Positions 60,143-64,000 of a stretch of 64,000 nt of DNA are shown here, piece by piece (position 1 is the stretch's first letter; each line of letters begins with the position of its first letter). The position numbers and the translations under genes are program-made. Origin of the DNA: an uncultured Paracoccaceae bacterium (GTDB taxonomy: Bacteria > Pseudomonadota > Alphaproteobacteria > Rhodobacterales > Rhodobacteraceae); contig CALSOO010000004.1 in NCBI GenBank assembly GCA_943787985.1, forward strand, positions 1,302,001 to 1,366,000, written 5' to 3'. The notes beneath the pieces were generated by a model. It was not told where the DNA came from. It saw only the letters and a list, made by a program, of their open reading frames with translations, and did not search any database.

Positions 60143-61288
60143 TCAGCCAATCAGCCCGCCACCCGGTCCTGTTGTTTCCTCATAGTGTTTTTGAAGACGC
60201 ATCAGCGCGATGCGCAAAACGATTTTGCCTGAGCGCGCGGACCAACCGAGTTTCTTTTCAGCCGTTTCCAACCCTTCAAGGTAGCAACAGCACCGCAACA
60301 CAACATCCGAAAGCCCTTCGCCCAGATCGCTGAGTGCACCCGCAACCCTTGCGCGTGCGGCACTTGGACCGTCCCCAATGCCACTGTCCGCAGTAAAACC
60401 GCCACGCCCGCCACCTGTCAGGAAACGGTCCCAATTTTGAGACACACGTGGTCCCATTTGCGCCAACTCGAAATCTTCACGCAGACGTTCGCCCGCACTG
60501 ACCAACCCGTCGTCCAAAAACAACGATCCGTCCTTGTCCCGGCGACGCGCCAGGGCCGTCAAAGGGGATTCTGCAAGATTGTAACGCATTTTGCGGGGAC
60601 GGCCGGTTTCCGTATCGGGCACAGTTTTCTCGCCCCAACTACGGTGTTGCTCTGCAAAGTCGGCTGGCGCCTCTGCAAAGCCGGTTTCCATCGGCTCACC
60701 GCTTTGCTCAAGAAGCCCACCCAGAGCATTGCGCCCCGCATTCGTTATTTGATAGCGGGTGATACGGCCTGTGGTGTTCGCACTGATCCATTCTTTGAGG
60801 GCCATAGCCTGCGCGACGGCACGATCGACAACCGCTGTCCGCGTGCTGGCCCCGTTTGCTGTGTCGCGGACAACAACGGCTTTTTCCATGTCAGCCGCAA
60901 CGGCGAGAACGGCCCCTTTTTCACACAGCCGACGTAAAATACGCAGTGCATCCTGATCGAACTGTGTCTCGGAGGGCAACAAATCTTTGGCAGAAGAGTG
61001 AAAACTCATTTTTGCGTCTTTCTTTGGTTTGGCAGAAGCAAGGTCTGATGATGCTCTGAAATGCGTGGCACCCAGTTTGCGCAAAGCGGCGTCAACTAAA
61101 GGGTCGTCGCGCTGTGTTTCGACGCGTCGGATTTGACGAAGGATGGTCGAGGCGTGGCAACCGTACTGCCGCGCCAACTCGCGGATCGGCAACCCTGTCT
61201 CAGTGTGCACGAGGTACCGTATGGCCTCAGCAGGCACCCAAGTCGGCAAACCCACCTCAAGATCTTGCGACCGTGGTAAATCACTCAT
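60143..61288 (-). CDS. HTH protein with DUF6456 domain
   Basis: A 381-residue protein. Residues about 15-55 form a helix-turn-helix (IRYLVHTETGLPIRELARQYGCHASTILRQI). The middle (about 105-190) resembles a winged helix, and the C-terminal region (RYNLAESPLTALARRRDKDG onward) is the DUF6456 domain known mainly from Rhodobacterales. ATG 61288 has AAGGA at good distance; an ATG two codons upstream is too close to it. A strong terminator follows. Function unknown; DNA binding is inferred. Confidence 0.8.
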   Translation of the reverse strand: MSDLPRSQDLEVGLPTWVPAEAIRYLVHTETGLPIRELARQYGCHASTILRQIRRVETQRDDPLVDAALRKLGATHFRASSDLASAKPKKDAKMSFHSSAKDLLPSETQFDQDALRILRRLCEKGAVLAVAADMEKAVVVRDTANGASTRTAVVDRAVAQAMALKEWISANTTGRITRYQITNAGRNALGGLLEQSGEPMETGFAEAPADFAEQHRSWGEKTVPDTETGRPRKMRYNLAESPLTALARRRDKDGSLFLDDGLVSAGERLREDFELAQMGPRVSQNWDRFLTGGGRGGFTADSGIGDGPSAARARVAGALSDLGEGLSDVVLRCCCYLEGLETAEKKLGWSARSGKIVLRIALMRLQKHYEETTGPGGGLIG

Positions 61289-61317
61289 TTCCATTTCCTT
61301 CGCCGTCCGGATGCCAA

Positions 61318-61350
61318 AGTTTTCCCCAGCTTATCCCCAAAAGTATCCAC
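61318..61350. promoter_or_regulatory. Three phased DnaA-box-like sites
   Basis: TTTCCCCA, TTATCCCCA and GTATCCACA follow one another at 11-12 base spacing, 30-60 bases upstream of the DUF6456 gene. The second and third each differ from the DnaA box TTATCCACA by one base. Confidence 0.4.
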
Positions 61351-61545
61351 ACATCTTAGAGTTGCATTGGTTACCTGATCGTTAATTTTTCTCGTTCTGG
61401 GGTCATCATTGTTTCTAAAAGATAAACAGTGATGAAAGCGCCGCACGGAGAGTTTTTGCCTGACGCAACGCCCCTATAGGTTGTGCAATGTTTGCTGCAA
61501 GACAGGCAAACAGCCTTATGAACCAGACTTACAAGGAAACTCCTG

Positions 61546-61845
61546 ATGCAAGACGTTCTCACAATGCTACAGCAACTTCACCGCCCGCGTTTGTTGATGA
61601 AAGCGGCACGCATAGGCGCTGAAGATTACCGACGCACGGTGCATTTGCCACGCCTTTTGGGTTACGGGAATCTGCCACGCCACACGTCCGCATTGATGAA
61701 ATTGATGGAAATGGAGAGCAATCTGAATGACCAACGGGTGTCCGACGATTCGGCTTACAACCTGTTGCGCCATATTGATGTGCTCATCGCGATTGTGAGT
61801 GAAGCGCGCATTTTGCGCGCAACACAAGGGCCCACAGCGGCCTAG
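61546..61845 (+). CDS. DUF6477-family protein
   Basis: A 99-residue cytoplasmic helical protein. The pattern LLQQLHRPRLLMKAARIGAEDYRR plus a C-terminal VLIAIVSEARILRA is that of the DUF6477 family of Rhodobacterales. AAGGA precedes the ATG. Divergent from the DUF6456 gene across about 257 bases and convergent with the MttB-family gene. Confidence 0.82.
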   Translation: MQDVLTMLQQLHRPRLLMKAARIGAEDYRRTVHLPRLLGYGNLPRHTSALMKLMEMESNLNDQRVSDDSAYNLLRHIDVLIAIVSEARILRATQGPTAA

Positions 61846-61860
61846 GCTCCTGAGCGCGGA

Positions 61861-63408
61861 CTACATAAAGGAATCAGGCTCTGCCTCTTTCTTTTTGGCG
61901 ACATACGCATTGAGCCCCTCCAAAATGGCGGGGTCCATGGCGGGTTGCTGGTAATCGTTCAGCATTTTTTCGACCCGCAGCGTGGCCAGGGCCTGCGTAT
62001 CGCGTGCCCCCTCGTCTTCCCATGTCTCGAAGGGTTTGTAATCCAGCAGGTCCGACTTCCAGAACGCTTGTTTGAAATTCTCCTGTGTGTGCGCGCACCC
62101 CAGGTAATGCCCACCAGGTCCAACTTCGCGAATGGCGTCCATAGCTTGTGCATTCTCGTCAATTTGTACGCCTGCCGCCAAGTGGTGCAACGTGCCCAAC
62201 TGGTCTGCGTCCATCACAAATTTCTCGAACGAGCTCACAAGCCCGCCTTCAAGCCAGCCACACGCGTGCAACATAAAGTTGACGCCAGACAGCAAACCCA
62301 TGTTGAGGCTGTTGGCTGTTTCATACGCAGCCTGTGCATCAGGAAGTTTCGATCCACAGAACGACCCCGCGGAGCGGAAAGGCAATCCAAGGCGGCGGGC
62401 CAACTGCCCTGCCCCGTAAGTGATATGCGCCGCTTCGGGTGTGCCGAACGTCGGCGCGCCGGAATTCATATCGATCGAGGTCACAAAAGCCCCCATAATC
62501 ACAGGTGCGCCCGGGCGCACCAACTGGCTGTACGCAATGCCTGCCAGAACTTCGGCAAGCACTTGGGTCAATGTTCCTGCCACAGAAACAGGCGCCATCG
62601 CCCCGCCCACAATGAAGGGCGAGATGATGCAGGCCTGATTGTTGGTTGCATAGACTTCCAGCGCCCCCATCATCACATCGTCAAATGTCATAGGGGAGTT
62701 GATGTTGATCAGCGAGGTCATCACCGTGTTCTCTTGAACAAAATCTTTGCCGAACAAAACGTCGCACATGTCCACACTGTCCTGAGCACGGCTGGGTTCC
62801 GTGACGGAGCCCATGAACGGTTTGTCGCTCAGCGTCATATGCGCGTGCAACATATCCAGGTGGCGCTTGTTCACAGCCACATCCGTTGGCTCACATACGG
62901 TTCCGCCAGAATGGTGTAGCCATTTGGACATATAGCCAAGTTTCACGAACTTGCGGAAGTCTTTCATCGTTGCATAGCGACGTCCGCCGAGCGCATCCCG
63001 TACAAAGGGGGGGCCGTACACAGGTGCCAGCACCAGATTTTTGCCACCGACGACAACGTTGCGCTCGGGGTTACGGGCATGTTGTGTGTATTGCGACGGG
63101 GCGGTTGCACAGAGTTTACGCGCCAGTCCTTTTGGAATCCGCACGCGCTCACCCTCGATATCGGCACCAGCATCGCGCCAGCGCGCCAGGGCCTTTGGAT
63201 TGTCGGGAAAGTTGACACCGATCTCTTCGAGGATCTGCTCGGCATTGGCCTCGATGATCTGCAACGCCTCTTCCGTGAGGATTTCAAAGTTGGGGATATT
63301 GCGTTCGATGTACTTGGCGGTCTCAAAAGACACTGCGGTACGTTCCGCACGCCGCGCGGCACCACCTCCACCACGTCCTCGACGGCCACGTGCTGCTGCT
63401 TCGGTCAT
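61861..63408 (-). CDS. Trimethylamine methyltransferase (MttB) family protein, non-pyrrolysine
   Basis: A 515-residue TIM-barrel methyltransferase of the MttB superfamily. It reads through with no internal UAG, so it lacks pyrrolysine; such members demethylate quaternary amines such as glycine betaine with a corrinoid partner. Motifs include TEEALQIIEANAEQILEEIG, GAPTFGTPEAAH and GPGGHYLGCAHTQ. The N terminus is basic and Gly-rich. ATG 63408 has AAGGGG upstream. The substrate is unknown and no corrinoid protein gene is adjacent. Confidence 0.9.
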   Translation of the reverse strand: MTEAAARGRRGRGGGGAARRAERTAVSFETAKYIERNIPNFEILTEEALQIIEANAEQILEEIGVNFPDNPKALARWRDAGADIEGERVRIPKGLARKLCATAPSQYTQHARNPERNVVVGGKNLVLAPVYGPPFVRDALGGRRYATMKDFRKFVKLGYMSKWLHHSGGTVCEPTDVAVNKRHLDMLHAHMTLSDKPFMGSVTEPSRAQDSVDMCDVLFGKDFVQENTVMTSLININSPMTFDDVMMGALEVYATNNQACIISPFIVGGAMAPVSVAGTLTQVLAEVLAGIAYSQLVRPGAPVIMGAFVTSIDMNSGAPTFGTPEAAHITYGAGQLARRLGLPFRSAGSFCGSKLPDAQAAYETANSLNMGLLSGVNFMLHACGWLEGGLVSSFEKFVMDADQLGTLHHLAAGVQIDENAQAMDAIREVGPGGHYLGCAHTQENFKQAFWKSDLLDYKPFETWEDEGARDTQALATLRVEKMLNDYQQPAMDPAILEGLNAYVAKKKEAEPDSFM

Positions 63409-63599
63409 GACGATCCCCTTAAACAAATTCAGTGCTAAAGGCCTGATAGACCAGCAACCTTAAGGATCGGACCAAATTAACGGCGCGGCAGGGAAAAAAG
63501 CGACACGCGCCCCTCCTTTTTTCAAATAGTTACCTTGGAAGCTGGCACAGGCGCAGTCAAACTCTTGCCACCATGCCCACACATGCATATTGCACCTGC

Positions 63600-64000
63600 A
63601 TGACACAACATCACGACCGCCTCCTCATCATAGACTTCGGCAGCCAAGTCACGCAGTTGATTGCGCGCAGATTGCGCGAGCTGAATGTTTATTGCGAAAT
63701 TCACCCCTATCAAAACGTCACGGGCGCTTTTCTGGCCGAATTGGCCCCGAAAGCTGTGATCCTGTCGGGTGGCCCCGATAGCGTGACGCGCGAAGGCTCG
63801 CCCCGTGCCCCACACGCGCTGTGGGATATGGGCATTCCCGTGCTGGGTATCTGCTATGGCCAGCAAACCATGATGACGCAACTGGGCGGCGAAGTGCACG
63901 GCGGCAAAATCTCGGGCGGGGGCGGCACAGCCGAATTTGGCCGCGCCAAGGTCACGAAAGCCGCCGATCTTGATTTGCTCAGCGGTTGGTATGCAGATGG
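63600..64000 (+). CDS. guaA: GMP synthase (glutamine-hydrolysing), N-terminal part
   Basis: Converts XMP to GMP. The 133 complete codons present cover the start of the glutamine amidotransferase domain: [27 protein letters not shown] and the nucleophile motif GICYGQQ. The gene runs off the right edge. ATG 63600 has a weak ribosome site; an in-frame ATG nine codons upstream (63573) is an alternative. Confidence 0.95.
   Translation, partial: MTQHHDRLLIIDFGSQVTQLIARRLRELNVYCEIHPYQNVTGAFLAELAPKAVILSGGPDSVTREGSPRAPHALWDMGIPVLGICYGQQTMMTQLGGEVHGGKISGGGGTAEFGRAKVTKAADLDLLSGWYAD

Noticed and set aside
1..64000. tRNA, rRNA, CRISPR arrays, insertion sequences, attachment sites
   Set aside because: I looked for TTCGA T-loop patterns in the gaps, spaced repeats and transposase-like frames and found none that hold up.

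Overview
The window is ordinary chromosomal DNA from an alphaproteobacterium, almost certainly a Rhodobacterales (Roseobacter-group) species. The evidence is GC-rich coding sequence, the dusB(nifR3)-ntrB-ntrC-ntrY-ntrX cluster followed by trkA, trkH, hfq and hflX, an NtrC without the sigma-54 contact loop, a cysteine-free HemB, a non-pyrrolysine MttB-family protein, and genes of families seen mainly in this order (DUF6456, DUF6477, DUF4198/HupE). Genes are tightly packed on both strands with many 1-4 base start/stop overlaps. I saw no insertion sequence, prophage, CRISPR array, tRNA or rRNA.

Layout. 1-5.1 kb: the 5' part of a fatty-acyl-CoA ligase, a thioesterase, then the zwf-pgl-pgi operon for glucose-6-phosphate entry, with two palindromic operators upstream. 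5.3-9.2 kb: a radical SAM enzyme of unknown role and gyrA with its terminator. 9.2-13.4 kb: M32 carboxypeptidase, heme A synthase and TrmJ on the minus strand, and a ThiE-like protein on the plus strand. 13.4-17.2 kb: a HupE-like permease and a DUF4198 protein that start back to back, then pseudouridine catabolism (psuK-psuG). 17.3-25.7 kb: DUF502 protein, patatin/3-hydroxybutyrate dehydrogenase pair, a candidate small RNA, an oligopeptide-binding protein, aquaporin, XRE-cupin regulator, acyl-CoA synthetase and a DsbA-like protein. 25.8-32.8 kb: MFS exporter, mfd with 13 frame shifts, a small membrane protein, hemB and a SYLF lipoprotein. 32.8-38.6 kb: an Aer-like PAS protein, a beta-hydroxyacid dehydrogenase, penicillin acylase, an RluE-type pseudouridine synthase and a small exported protein. 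38.6-39.0 kb: a gene-free stretch with hairpins and a two-copy repeat.

39.0-54.7 kb: the ntr/hfq region, interrupted by a plus-strand lipoprotein/SnoaL pair, then ispD-ispF-pgpA-cinA. 54.9-64.0 kb: ammonium transporter, MmgE/PrpD protein, COQ10-like protein, hpt, a small protein, lipA, a DUF6456 HTH protein facing a DUF6477 protein, an MttB-family methyltransferase and the start of guaA. The ntr two-component systems and amt give the window a nitrogen-sensing theme; the rest is mostly housekeeping.

The two strongest unexpected observations are (i) mfd, in which 13 one-base indels break the frame although the protein sequence reads through with no nonsense codon, pointing to local sequence error rather than decay, and (ii) a roughly 80-nt minus-strand transcription unit at 19972-20050 that has its own promoter, two hairpins and a U-tract terminator but no reading frame.
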